Of a stretch of DNA of 64,000 bases, positions 32,055 through 42,365 are shown one piece after another. A program made the translations under genes and the position numbers. The DNA lies in contig CM019072.1 in NCBI GenBank assembly GCA_009667805.1, positions 39,425,519 through 39,489,518 on the forward strand, in the 5' to 3' direction. Under the pieces are notes generated by a model. That model did no database searches. It worked only from the letters and a program-made list of their open reading frames with translations, and was not told where the DNA came from. The stretch comes from Leptobrachium leishanense (Eukaryota; Chordata; Amphibia; Anura; Megophryidae). Each line of letters opens with the position of its first letter. Within the stretch, counting starts at the first letter, position 1.

Positions 32055-35000
32055 ATGTCTGAAAGAACAAAAAGGACAGGCAGACGCTCCCAGACACAGA
32101 TAGCCCCTGTGTCGGGAGGCTGTGCCTCTGGTCGTGGTGGACATGGTGCATCCTCTGCAGGGGCACGCTTGTCCTTTCTAACTGGTGCTGGCCGTCTTAA
32201 GCAGCAGCAACATACAGAGGACTTGGTGGATTGGCTAACCAGGCCATCCTCATCCTCCGAGTCCTCTGCCAGCCAGGCTTCTAGTGCTTTACAGTCCACC
32301 TCAGCTGCCAAAGCATCTAATGCAGCCTCCATGTCCACAGCTACTCCTGCCGTAGCCTCGCTATCACACACGGAGGAGTCAACTGAATTGTTTGACTACA
32401 ATGAGAGTGACATGCTGCTTGAGGATGCGCAGCAAGTACAGTGCTCTGATTCAATCTCTGAGGTTGAGCAAGGGAGTATAATCAACCTAGAGGAAGGGGG
32501 TGCCAGTGGTGACACACAAATAACTGGCACTCGTGTTGCCCCAGCAGTTGCAGCATACTGCCAAGTTGGTTCCAGTGATGAGGAGATAGGGGGTGAAGAT
32601 GACAATGATGATGAGGTCACTGACTCCACCTGGGTGCCAGATCAAACAGAGGAATTAAGTGAGGAAGAGGGGGAGGAGGAGACACAGCAAACACGAGGCA
32701 CAACATCCTCTGTGACCAACCGTAGCTCTAGCCAGTCCAAGGCATCACATGTCAGAGTTGCTCCGGTGCAGAGTGCTGTTGTCTCAAAGAACACATGCAG
32801 GAACTCTGTTGTCTGGGATTTCTTTAAGAAATGTGCAGTAGAGCGCAGCGTTGTTGTTTGTAATCTGTCAGATGAGGCTTAAGCGTGGGAAAGATACCGG
32901 ACACTTGGGTACCATGTGCTTGAGGCGACATATGAACAAGTGCCACACATCCCGTTGGCGCAAAACTTTGCGTAGGTCCTCCTCCTCCTCATCTGTCTCT
33001 ACCCCCACTGTATGTCCTGCCATGTCATTGCCTACAACCTCCACCGACAGGGATGATGCTACAGTAATGGATGTACCAGGTCCTTCCTCACAATGTGACA
33101 TCATCCCAGTAGCTGAAGATTTGCGCAGTCAGATTACGTTGCCGCAGCTGCTGCAGCGAAAGAAAAAAAATATAGTCCCAGCCATCCCCAAGCACAGCGT
33201 CTAAATGCCAGCTTAGCAAAATTACTCGCATTGCAGCTGCTGCCTTTCCAGCTTGTGGACTCTGCTCCCTTCCGTGAATTTGCTGAATGTGCTGTACCAC
33301 AGTGGCAGGTTCCAAAACGCCATTACTTTTCACGCAAGGCCATTCCAGCACTATACCAGCACGTGGAAGACAATGTTATCCAGTCATTGGGAAAGGCAGT
33401 CAGCAGCAAGGTGCATGTGACTTTAGACACGTGGTCCAGCAAGCATGGACAGGGTCGTTACATTTCCTTCACAGCACACTGGGTAACTCTGATTGCAGCA
33501 GTGATGGATCCAAGACGGGGCTCTGTGCTGGAGCTTGTTCATCCACCACGCCTCCAGAAAGCTGCTTGTATGAGGTCTGTCTGCTCCAACACCACCACCT
33601 CTTCCTCCTCCTCCTCCTCCTTCTCTGTCTCTGGCGAAGTGGCAGTGAAACCGAAGCCTGACAGGGTCTACGCAATGGCTCAAGCAAAAAGATGCCATAC
33701 TGTGCTTGAGCTGGTTTGTTTAGGGGACAGGAGCCACACCGGGTCAGAAATTTTGTCAGCTCTGCAGGGGCAGGTGCAGAGATGGTTAACACCACGCCAG
33801 CTTGAGCTGGGAATGATCGTCTGCGATAATGGCAGCAACCTTCTCTCCACCCTATGCAAGGGTAAATTGACACATGTACCATGCCTAGCACACGTCCTAA
33901 ATCTGGTGGTACAGCGTTTCCTAACCAAGGACCCAGGGCTGCCAGAGCTCATCCATGCCAGAAAAGTCTGCAGCCACTTCAGACGGTCTTTCCCAGCAAG
34001 CGTTCGCCTGGCAGAAATTCAAAGAGAATTCCACCTTCCCACAAACCGTCTGATCTGTGACATGCCCACCAGGTGGAACTCGACATTAGCAATGCTGCAG
34101 CGTCTGCACAAGCAGCAGAGGGCCAGTACCTGTGTGAGTATGGCACAAGGACAGGTTCAGGTCAACTTGTTTTTTTTCCCCCGCAGTGGCTGATGATCAA
34201 GGATGCATGCACTGTACTGTCACCATTTGAGGAGGCAACGAGGATGGTGAGCAGGGACAGTGCATGCATCAGTGACACAATTCCTTTAGTGTTCCTGCTG
34301 GAGCGCACTCTGCGGGGAATTATAGATGTGGCTCTAGAGGCAGAGCAGCGGGAGGAAGAGGAGGCCTTCCCTAGCTCTCAAGGCCCCAGTCTTTCCGCGG
34401 ACAGCATTCCAGCGGGTCCTACTCAGATCAGACAGGAGGAGGATGAGGAGGAGGAGGAATATTTAAGTAGTGGGGGCATTGAAGGTGGGGATTCCTCAAG
34501 GGAGGGTTTTGTGTGCCCAGAAACAGAAGGGCTAGTGCGTGGCTGGGAGGAGGAAGTGCACAATACGGTCATCCTCATTGACCAGGAAGACTCGGAAGCT
34601 AATGCCACCTCCAACCTACGCTGCATGGGCTCCCTAATGATGCAAAGCCTGCTAAAGGACCCCAGGATTCGTGCTATCAAGGAGAGGGATCATTACTGGT
34701 TGGCAACCCTTCTTGATCCACGATACAAGGGGAAAGTTGCAGAGCTCATCCTGCCCGCACAGAGGGAGCACAGGATGAAAAAACTTGAGGACGCTCTAAA
34801 GCGACACTTGTGTAACACCTTTCCAGGCACTGGTAGATTACCAAGTGCTGACACGTGCTTCTGAGGCTGCGGGTGATCAGAGGAATAGTGGTGAAGGCCA
34901 GGGCCGCTTGAATGATGCTTTTTAAAAAAAAATTTTGTCCTCGACGCCCAGGGACGTCAAATGTAGGCAGGCACCCATTGCCAGCGTCTTCACCATATGG

Positions 35001-35295
35001 TGCAGGACTACCTAGGGGCAAGGGCAGACCTGGGTACCTTTCCAGCAGACGATCCACTGGCTTACTGGGTGTTGAGATTGGATCACTGGCCAGAATTTAG
35101 CCAATATGCTATGCAGTTACTAGGTTGCCCTTCATCTAGCGTGCTTTCCGAAAGGACATTCAGTGCCGCTGGAGGTTTGTCACAGACAAAAGAGTGCGTC
35201 TGTCCACCGACTCTGTAGACCGGCTGGCATTTATAAAAATGAATCAGTCCTGGATCAGCAGCTATCAATCCCCTGATGCTGAAGTAATGGAATAG
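32055..35295 (+). pseudogene. hAT transposase copy 1, BED zinc finger, frameshifted
   Basis: The transposase binds the TIRs and cuts and pastes the element. From the ATG at 32055: an acidic, Ser-rich N-terminus, a BED finger (SVVWDFFKKC...CRHMNKCH type) split by a frameshift near 32870, then the catalytic region: VTLDTWSSKHG with the first Asp, IVCDNGSNLL with the second, TRWNSTLAMLQRL, PFEEATRMVS with a conserved Glu, LLDPRYKGK, and the C-terminal hAT dimerisation block (DDPLAYWVL...SERTFSAAGG). Further shifts lie in the A-run near 33165, the C-run near 34185 (5 C against 6 in copy 2), the region 34855-34920 and near 35180. Terminates at 35293-35295. Confidence 0.85.
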
Positions 35296-35329
35296 ATTGG
35301 GGATGTCCTCTTCTGCATTCACAAAACCT

Positions 35330-36010
35330 CCTGCACTGAACTCTTCCACAATACCACAAAAGGGCTACGGTGTGAAGGCACTTGCTGCCATGAATGGCAC
35401 AATATTTGGCTGCACTGACGCCTGTGCCAGATTTATATCATTTTAATTTTTTGAACAGCAGGGTCCAACCCTGCACTCTTCCACAATAACACAGAGGGGT
35501 TACAGTATGATGATACTTGCTGGCCTTGCATTAAAGGCACAATATCTGGGTGCACTGACGCCCATTACCAGATCAAAAACTTTTCAATATAGGACCACAT
35601 GGTTCACCCCTGCATTCTTCCACAATACCACAGAGGGGTTACTGTATGATGATACTTGCTGGCCTGGCATTAAAGGCAGAATATCTGGGTGCACTGACGC
35701 CCATTACCAGATCAAAAACTTTTCAATATAGGACCGCAAGGTTCACACCTGCATTCTTCCACAATACTACAGAGGGGTTACTGTATGATGATACTTGCTG
35801 GCCTGGCAGTCTTGCACCAAAGGCAGAATATCTGGGTGCACTGACGCCTTGACCAGAATCATATCTTTTCAATATAGGACCACATGGTCCACCCCTGCAT
35901 TCTTCCACAATACCACAGAGGGGTTACTGTATGATAGTACTTGCAGGCCTAGCACCAAAAGCCACAATATTTGGGTGCACTGCCACTGACGCCTGTATCA
36001 GGTTTCATAT
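35330..36010. repeat. ~139-bp tandem repeat in hAT 3' region, five units
   Basis: CTTCCACAATACCACAGAGG or a variant recurs near 35343, 35477, 35617, 35755 and 35899. Copy 2 has two units (48931, 49073). Confidence 0.85.
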
Positions 36011-36392
36011 CCTCAGAGGGGTTACGGTGTGACGGCACTGTTGGGGACGCTAAAGGACCAATTTTAAAGCACCTATTGTTACTTTCATCCAAAGCCTGCA
36101 TATATTTCACAATAATTTAGCCAAAAAAATCAGTTAACTTTTTCTGCGTGTACGAAAATGTCTCCTCTTTTCATACAGACTGCCGCCGCAAGCAGTTGTT
36201 TATGGATAGATTAAAGGAAAAGCATTTACCGTCATATGAAACGTCATTTTTTGGTTTTTAAGTGTTTCTATACATCCTAGAAATCCGCCACTTCACGGGC
36301 AGGTTATGGGGACCTCCTAGGCACGATATTTGAAGGAATTTTTGGTTTTTATTTTTAACCCTTATTTCATGGAAAACTCACTGTCCCTTTAA

Positions 36393-37625
36393 CCACTTCC
36401 ATGCGGAGGACGCGCTCAGCGCGTCCTCCACATGGCTCCTGCTGTGCGGAGGACGCGCTGAGCGCGTCCTCCCTTTGGGGTCAGCGTTTGGCCGGGTTCC
36501 GGCCGATCGCTGGCCCCCCCGGTGCGGGCTGACATCCTCGATGTCAGCCCAGCATCCGGAACCGCCGCCGATGAAATTAGGTGTCATCGCGGCAGCGCGA
36601 TGACACCTAATTCAGGCGCCCCCCCCAGCATGTGCGGAGGAGGCGCCTGAAAGGGAGGGGGGAGGTCCTTCGGACCTCTCTCCCTCCCGATTGGCGGCGT
36701 TGCGGGGGTTAACCCAGGCACCATTTGGAAGGGCACAGCCTGCCCTTCCAAATGGTACCTGGCATTAACCCCTGGGGAGCCGGATCACGAATCGGCGCTG
36801 AAAAGCGCCGGTTCGTGATCCTTTCCCGGAGCTGGCCGACATCTTGGATGTCGGCCAAGCCTCCGGAAACTCCCCCTGAGGACTGGCGTCATCGTGCATA
36901 GCACGAAGACGCCAGTCCTAGAGTTAACCCCTAACTGCCACCAACGGTGGAGATAGGGAGTTCATTGGAACTCCCTATCTCCCGATCCGTGGCAGCTAGG
37001 GGTTAAAGTTTGGTATGGTTGGATCGGCCAGAGCATGGCCGTTCCAACGATACCAAACACTACAGTGAAAAAAGTTTTTTAAAAAAAATTAAAATTAAAA
37101 ATAAAAATATATTTAAAAAAAAATTTATAAAAAAAAAATAAACATTTTATTTTCTTTTTTTTGGTTCGTTAATGCAGCAATATTGTTCCCATTTCAATTA
37201 TAATGTGAACAATGATGCTGCACTAACGATTTTTGTATGCGGTGCGTTTGTTAAAAATCGTGTAATTTTCCCCAAAAAAAAATGTAACGAGACCCCATCT
37301 CTAATTTGTTTAACAAGCGCACCCCATACAAAATATAACCGCAATTGCTCGCATGTTAAAATGTGAAAAAAAAACATTTTACACATTGTAAATTATTGAA
37401 AATACATATTTTATTGCATTTTTTGTTATAATATACAGACAGGTCATGACGTATACATATAATAATGACATATTATGAATCTACCGAGTCTGACGGAAAG
37501 AACGATATATAATATGTCTGGGTCATATACTAAAATAAGCCTTCAAAACACGTTTAAACATGATGAGCAAAACCGGTAAAGATGACCTCAGCACAGAGGT
37601 GTGAAAAGCCTCAGCAGCGAAAGGG
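36393..37625 (+). mobile_element. TTAA-flanked MITE (piggyBac-like), 1233 bp, chain of hairpins
   Basis: Flanked by TTAA (36389-36392, 37626-37629). The ends are CCACTTCC... and ...GCAGCGAAAGGG, imperfect TIRs that are clearer in the copy at 49289-50520 (CCACTTCGCTGC and CCCTTTTGCTGC). The first 650 bp is a row of palindromes, e.g. 36405-36429, 36448-36472, 36528-36549, 36782-36821 and 36952-36981. An AT-rich part follows. No coding sequence. TTAA and CC-rich ends suggest piggyBac; Kolobok also uses TTAA. Confidence 0.8.
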
Positions 37626-38195
37626 TTAAAAACTTTTTTTTAAACTTTTAGTCCTTGTTTCCTGTCCCCCAGGGCACTACCCGGACCCCCATACACCTTT
37701 TATGGCAAATATGTAGCATATATGCCCTCTTGGAGGGCACTCTAAAAACCGAATTTTCAGGCCCATTGACTTGCATTGGGTTCGGGTTCGGACCCAAACA
37801 AATGGGAAGTTCGTGTTCGGGCTCGAACCGAACTCGGGGGGTGTTCGGCTCATCCCTACTACTCATACCAAACCAATAAATTTGAGAAGTTGTGTGTGCA
37901 TTTATTATTGCTGCAGCATATATACTCTGATTTTGGCAGGCGCAAAAACTTAATGTGAGATAATTTTGGTTCTTACTTCAGATTGGCTGAATCGCGTGAA
38001 GAAACAGTCCGTACACCGATTTCTGCACGCAACGTTAATGCGTGTCCGTTTTACGCGCTTTTTTTTTGACGAATGGAAAAAATGCAGGATTGTAATACCA
38101 GCGATTATTTCCACGCGTTAACGTTTAACGCTTGGCACAGAAATTAACGCTTTGCACGTGTGCGTTTTAACGCAAATCTTGTAATAGGGCCCAAA

Positions 38196-38256
38196 GTATT
38201 TTACCAGAAGGATACAAATAGATTTCTCTTTGTTTTAAGTATTTCCTGGAGCAGGC
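38196..38256 (-). repeat. LINE/SINE 3' tail fragment
   Basis: Antisense of the TACTTGAAAACGAGAGAAATCTC tail family, diverged. Same tail as at 29511, 55631 and 57310. Confidence 0.55.
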
Positions 38257-38384
38257 AGAGAAAGATACAGACACATCACACTTGAGTGATCAGAGGTTGC
38301 AATGAGAAACCAGGAAGTGTCAGACTCATGGTAGATAGCTGGACAAAAAACAGCAAGGCCTCTGCTGCCTGGAACAGATTGTCT

Positions 38385-38810
38385 AACGGATGGTTGAGAG
38401 GCCTTCCAGGCCGCAGTTCCAAGTATAACAAAGCACGCTGCATTATTGTTCAAGTCTACAGGGCCCCAACGTGACTAGTCGCAGATTTGCTCATTTCATT
38501 CACTGGCCAGTTGAATACAGTACCCGGGTACCCGAGATCATACACGTACACCTTTTTGAGACATTACTTTCACGGGACTTACACTCCAGAACTGAAGGGG
38601 TTAAACTTTCCTTTTGCCGCCACATGTTTTTCCCGCATTACGAAGTCCTGTCATTCATATACCGTGTCTGCATTATATATGCCGCTTTATTGGGATCAGT
38701 AAAGTATATAATCTATAAAATCCACAACAGTGCTTGTGTATATTTATTCCCTAGTGCGGTGAGACTAACCCGAGGTTAATTCAGCGGCTCCTCCGGGAGT
38801 GAGCGCTACA
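38385..38810 (+). repeat. LTR fragment of the Ty3 element family
   Basis: Matches 2310-2920 in reverse orientation, ending GAGCGCTACA at 38810. No primer site follows and the 5' TGTAGCGCT edge is absent, so it is a truncated or solo LTR remnant. It contains TATATAATCTATAAAA near 38705-38720, a TATA-like stretch. Confidence 0.75.
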
Positions 38811-40027
38811 CATGTCTCGTCTTCACAGATAGGAGCCAGGTTTGCAACTAAGGTGCGAATCAGTATAAACACAATGTTACTGGTGATTTACACGGTGTGT
38901 TAAGTACAATGAAATCACGTGAAATACTCAGCAATCTTATGAGTTTGTGTAAATGATATATGAGTGTATAAATTACACAATGAATGTGTCTGTGGAAGGA
39001 GTAAAACATAACGTCTTGCAGTCAGACTCCCTGCAAGTGTAACTTTCTGCCGCATCCCCTGCCCACCTCCTGCAGTCGCTTCTCTCTTGTCCCGTCTTCT
39101 CTTCTCGTTGCTGCACCCTGTGCTCTGATATTGAAAACATAAAACACGGGGGTCTCTATTCCCACCCTGGGGTAAATGTACAGGGACACTCTATGACTAA
39201 TGAACACTTTATAGTTTGAAGTGGGGGGAGTGCCCCCTTCTGCCGTGATCAAGTGAAGGAGTTTCCTCCACCCCACTCAGTGTCAGTAGCATCCCGGATT
39301 CTTTTAACTTCTCGGGTGCTGGTCACCAGATCGGTCACTAGTGATGTCAGCACGTAGAGAGTGTCCCGGTGTCACCCTCAGAGATTGATCGCAGTGGCGA
39401 TAGAATTTCAGTCTAATGGACATGAATAAGAAGACTTTTGGTGTATGACTACAAGGCCTACAATCCCTATATAAAGAATAATACAACTAGAATCCATCAC
39501 GGCGCATATAGAGATTGTAATAAAACGAGCAGAATCGACCCCAACTCAAGAAGCCAATCATAGAACGAATAAAAAGAACGAGACGGACACAGGTGTGAGG
39601 AGTTAATGGAGCTGCATTTAATATGGGGATAATTTATGTTTTAGAATGAGTTAAATATATTACTGTGGGTTTTTTTTCTTTTTTTTTAAAGCTTGACATT
39701 TTTGTTGAAAAAGAAATGGAATGGGGGTACAGAAAGCAAAAAGGGGGGAGGGAGGGGGTACAGAAAGCAAAAAGGGGGGGAGGGACAGAAAGGGGGGGAG
39801 GGAGGGGGACAATGACATTGATATACAGCAAGTTACAATACAATGGATGTTAATACAGAATATGTAAATTTCACATGGCAACAACATTGATGTTAAATAA
39901 TGTCCAGGAGCACGTATGACAGGAAATTCCCACCATGAGGAAACCTGTGATGATCCAATAGCTCCTGTGCTGCCACCTTCTGGGTGTGCCGTGTGTAGAA
40001 GATAATACGGTCTCAGTCTCTTTAAAG
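38811..40027. other. No gene seen; G-rich tract at 39735-39812
   Basis: Two units of TACAGAAAGCAAAAAGGGGG followed by G-runs separated by single A residues. The G-runs could form a G-quadruplex. The flanks have no recognised family. Confidence 0.5.
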
Positions 40028-40163
40028 CAGTGATGATGAACCTTGGAAACCCTGATGTTTTGAAACTGCATGTCCCATGATGCTCCGACAGCTTTAAGGC
40101 TTGCTAAGCATCATGGAACATGTAGTTCCAGAACATCTGGGGGGCCAAGGTTCACCATCAATG
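40028..40163. mobile_element. Short palindromic hAT-like MITE
   Basis: CAGTGATGATGAACCTTGG at the left and its imperfect complement CCAAGGTTCACCATCAATG at the right, with ATGTTTTGAAACT and CCCATGATGCTC inside. This is a familiar vertebrate palindromic repeat type. The flanks CTTTAAAG and GTATAAAG could be a decayed 8-bp duplication. Confidence 0.65.
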
Positions 40164-40194
40164 GTATAAAGGGCTCAGAATGTGAAATTGAAAA

Positions 40195-40560
40195 ATCAGC
40201 ATTTTGTGTGTGATTTATGGTATGTTCACAGCTTGCAGTGTCAGTAAGTGTGTGAGAGGAGTTTTATTATGTCTGATAAAGGCTTGTGTTTGAGTGTGTA
40301 ATGTATGTTATGCGCATGTGCGGCATGTGATATATGTGTGTTTGATATGTAATATATGATATGTGTGTGATGTGTTTGTATGATGTGTGATTTGATATGT
40401 GTGTATGATATTACCTGTAAGTTATGCTGTGTTTATGTAATGCGTGCAGTTTATGGTATGTGTGTGATGTGTAATATGTGTGTTGTGTCATGGATGATAT
40501 GAGTGTGAAGTGTAATGTAATATATGTATGTATTATATGGGCGCAACTGCTACAGGGGGC
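40195..40560. repeat. TG-rich low-complexity tract
   Basis: TGTGTGATGTG and TATGTGTGT words without strict period. Confidence 0.75.
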
Positions 40561-41037
40561 TTGGTGCCGTCCAGCTTGAGAGGGGCGTTGGGTCCCCTGG
40601 ATCTGCCGGACCAGTGAACAAAGCCTCATCCTCTGTTGTCACTGTGCTGAACTCCTAGTGGTCCAATGGGGGAGTGACTGGGTCAAACTCATTCCTTGTT
40701 GGTCCTGTGAGAGAGTAGTGCAATGTGCACCTCCATCGGGTATAGAACATGTAACTGCGCTCTCGCGCCATCAGTGTTCAGTGTTACACACTCTGACAAG
40801 TCACCACTGAGCGCTGGCACCACGAGGGAGCAGTATGTTTGTTCGTACTCGAAGAATGTGCAGATTGCACTGCTCTCCCATCGGGCCTCCAGGGAATGAG
40901 TTTGACCCAGTCGCTCCCCCACTGGATCACCAGGGATTACTTAGGCAGAAGAGCGAAGCACCCACCAGAACCCGTGTATAGGATCAGCTCGCCAAACGTC
41001 GCACTTGGAGGTACCTCTAATAACCTAAAACAATATA
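40561..41037 (+). repeat. 477-bp direct duplication, copy 1
   Basis: Starts TTGGTGCCGTCCAGC, ends CCTAAAACAATATA. Copy 2 is at 41528-42004 with only a few substitutions seen (for example AGAGTAGTG against AGAGCAGTG). No coding domain. Confidence 0.9.
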
Positions 41038-41527
41038 ATTATATATTTTTTTTGTGTGTACTGAATGATATGTATGTGTGAAATGTAATGTGTGGTGTGG
41101 TATGTGTGTGCGAATGATGTGTAGAATCGAATAATGTGTGAGATACGTCTGAAAGGTATGATGTGTTTATGTGTGATGTGTGCAATGTATGTGTGTGTGT
41201 GGGATCTGTAATGTGTGATGTGTGTGTATAATGTATGATATGCGCTATGTGTGATCTGTGTGATGTGATATGCATGTGATGTGTGTAATGTACAATATAT
41301 GTGTGTGATGTGTACTGAGTGAAATGTATGATATGTGTGTGAATTGTTACATGAGATATGTGTGTAATGTATGATGTGTGTGAATTGTAATGTGAGATGT
41401 GTGTGTAATGTATGATGTGTGTGAATTGTTACGTGAGATATGTGTGTAATGTATGATGTGTGTGAATTGTTACGTGAGATGTGTGTGTAATGTATGATGT
41501 GTTTGATGTGTAAAGTATAAATGTGTA
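41038..41527. repeat. TG-rich minisatellite between the duplicates
   Basis: 41-bp units with GTGTGTGAATTGTTACGTGAG from about 41334 to 41500 (four units). The remainder is TG-rich without strict period. Confidence 0.8.
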
Positions 41528-42004
41528 TTGGTGCCGTCCAGCTTGAGAGGGGCGTTGGGTCCCCTGGATCTGCCGGACCAGTGAACAAAGCCTCATCCTC
41601 TGTTGTCACTGTGCTGAACTCCTAGTGGTCCAATGGGGGAGTGACTGGGTCAAACTCATTCCTTGTTGGTCCTGTGAGAGAGCAGTGCAATGTGCACCTC
41701 CATCGGGTATAGAACATGTAACTGCGCTCTCGCGCCATCAGTGTTCAGTGTTACACACTCTGACAAGTCACCACTGAGCGCTGGCACCATGAGGGAGCAG
41801 TATGTTTGTTCGTACTCGAAGAATGTGCAGATTGCACTGCTCTCCCATCGGGCCTCCCGGGAATGAGTTTGACCCAGTCGCTCCCCCACTGGATCACCAG
41901 GGATTACTTAGGCAGAAGAGCGAAGCGCCCACCGGAACCCGTGTATAGGATCAGCTCGCCAAACGTCGCACTTGGAGGTACCTCTAATAACCTAAAACAA
42001 TATA
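41528..42004 (+). repeat. 477-bp direct duplication, copy 2
   Basis: Equal in length to 40561-41037. The 967-bp offset includes the TG-rich tract, so one unequal exchange between TG tracts could explain it. Confidence 0.9.
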
Positions 42005-42365
42005 CACAGAGAGAAAGCAACGTAGCGCCAGCGAACTAAAGCCCACCGGTTGACAAAGCGTATTCACTATATGTCCATATTCTTATTTCTTTGGAAAGTT
42101 CTTCTCCTTAGGGAAATGTTCCAAGAAACTGCAGAAAACAAAAAGAGAACCAAGATTGCGCAGTATGTAGTTCCAATCTATTAAAAAGCGCATAGGTTAT
42201 CCAACTCACACTTTGATGAGCCCACACCTGGCTCTAGGGTTAATCACCTTTTGGGTCTTTTCCAATGCTTCAGGCGCCCATTAACCCCTGTTTGGATCCA
42301 GTCAACTCCAGTTAGATTCCCATGTCCCTGAGCCCCAAATGGCTCTGTGAATAGCGCATAGGGCA
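42005..42365. other. No gene seen
   Basis: Ordinary-complexity sequence between the duplication and the purine tract; no family recognised. Confidence 0.4.

Larger units (their letters stand above)
29337..37858 (+). mobile_element. hAT transposon copy 1, 8.5 kb with nested LINE and MITE
   Basis: TIRs TAGGGATGAGC and GCTCATCCCTA, flanked by an exact 8-bp duplication CTACTCAT (29329-29336, 37859-37866). Subterminal parts are rich in GTTCGG words. Contents: Rex1-type LINE (29490-31262), promoter region, six 81-bp repeats, BED-hAT transposase, five repeats of about 139 bp and a TTAA MITE (36393-37625). Without insertions the element would be about 5.5 kb. Confidence 0.9.
28946..38192. mobile_element. 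GGGC-type MITE split by a hAT insertion
   Basis: The ends GGGCCC.ATTACA and TGTAATAGGGCCC are flanked by AAA (28943-28945, 38193-38195). The left part is 28946-29336 and the right part 37859-38192. The right part matches the MITE at 7643-8351 in reverse over several hundred bases. Everything between belongs to the hAT insertion. Confidence 0.8.

Noticed and set aside
34135..34190. Short GT-AG intron in the hAT transposase (GTGAGT...CGCAG)
   Set aside because: Only about 50 bp, and copy 2 reads straight through in frame with one more C, so a homopolymer indel explains it.
41025..41609. 194-codon antisense frame rich in His, Thr and Ile
   Set aside because: TG-rich minisatellite translation.
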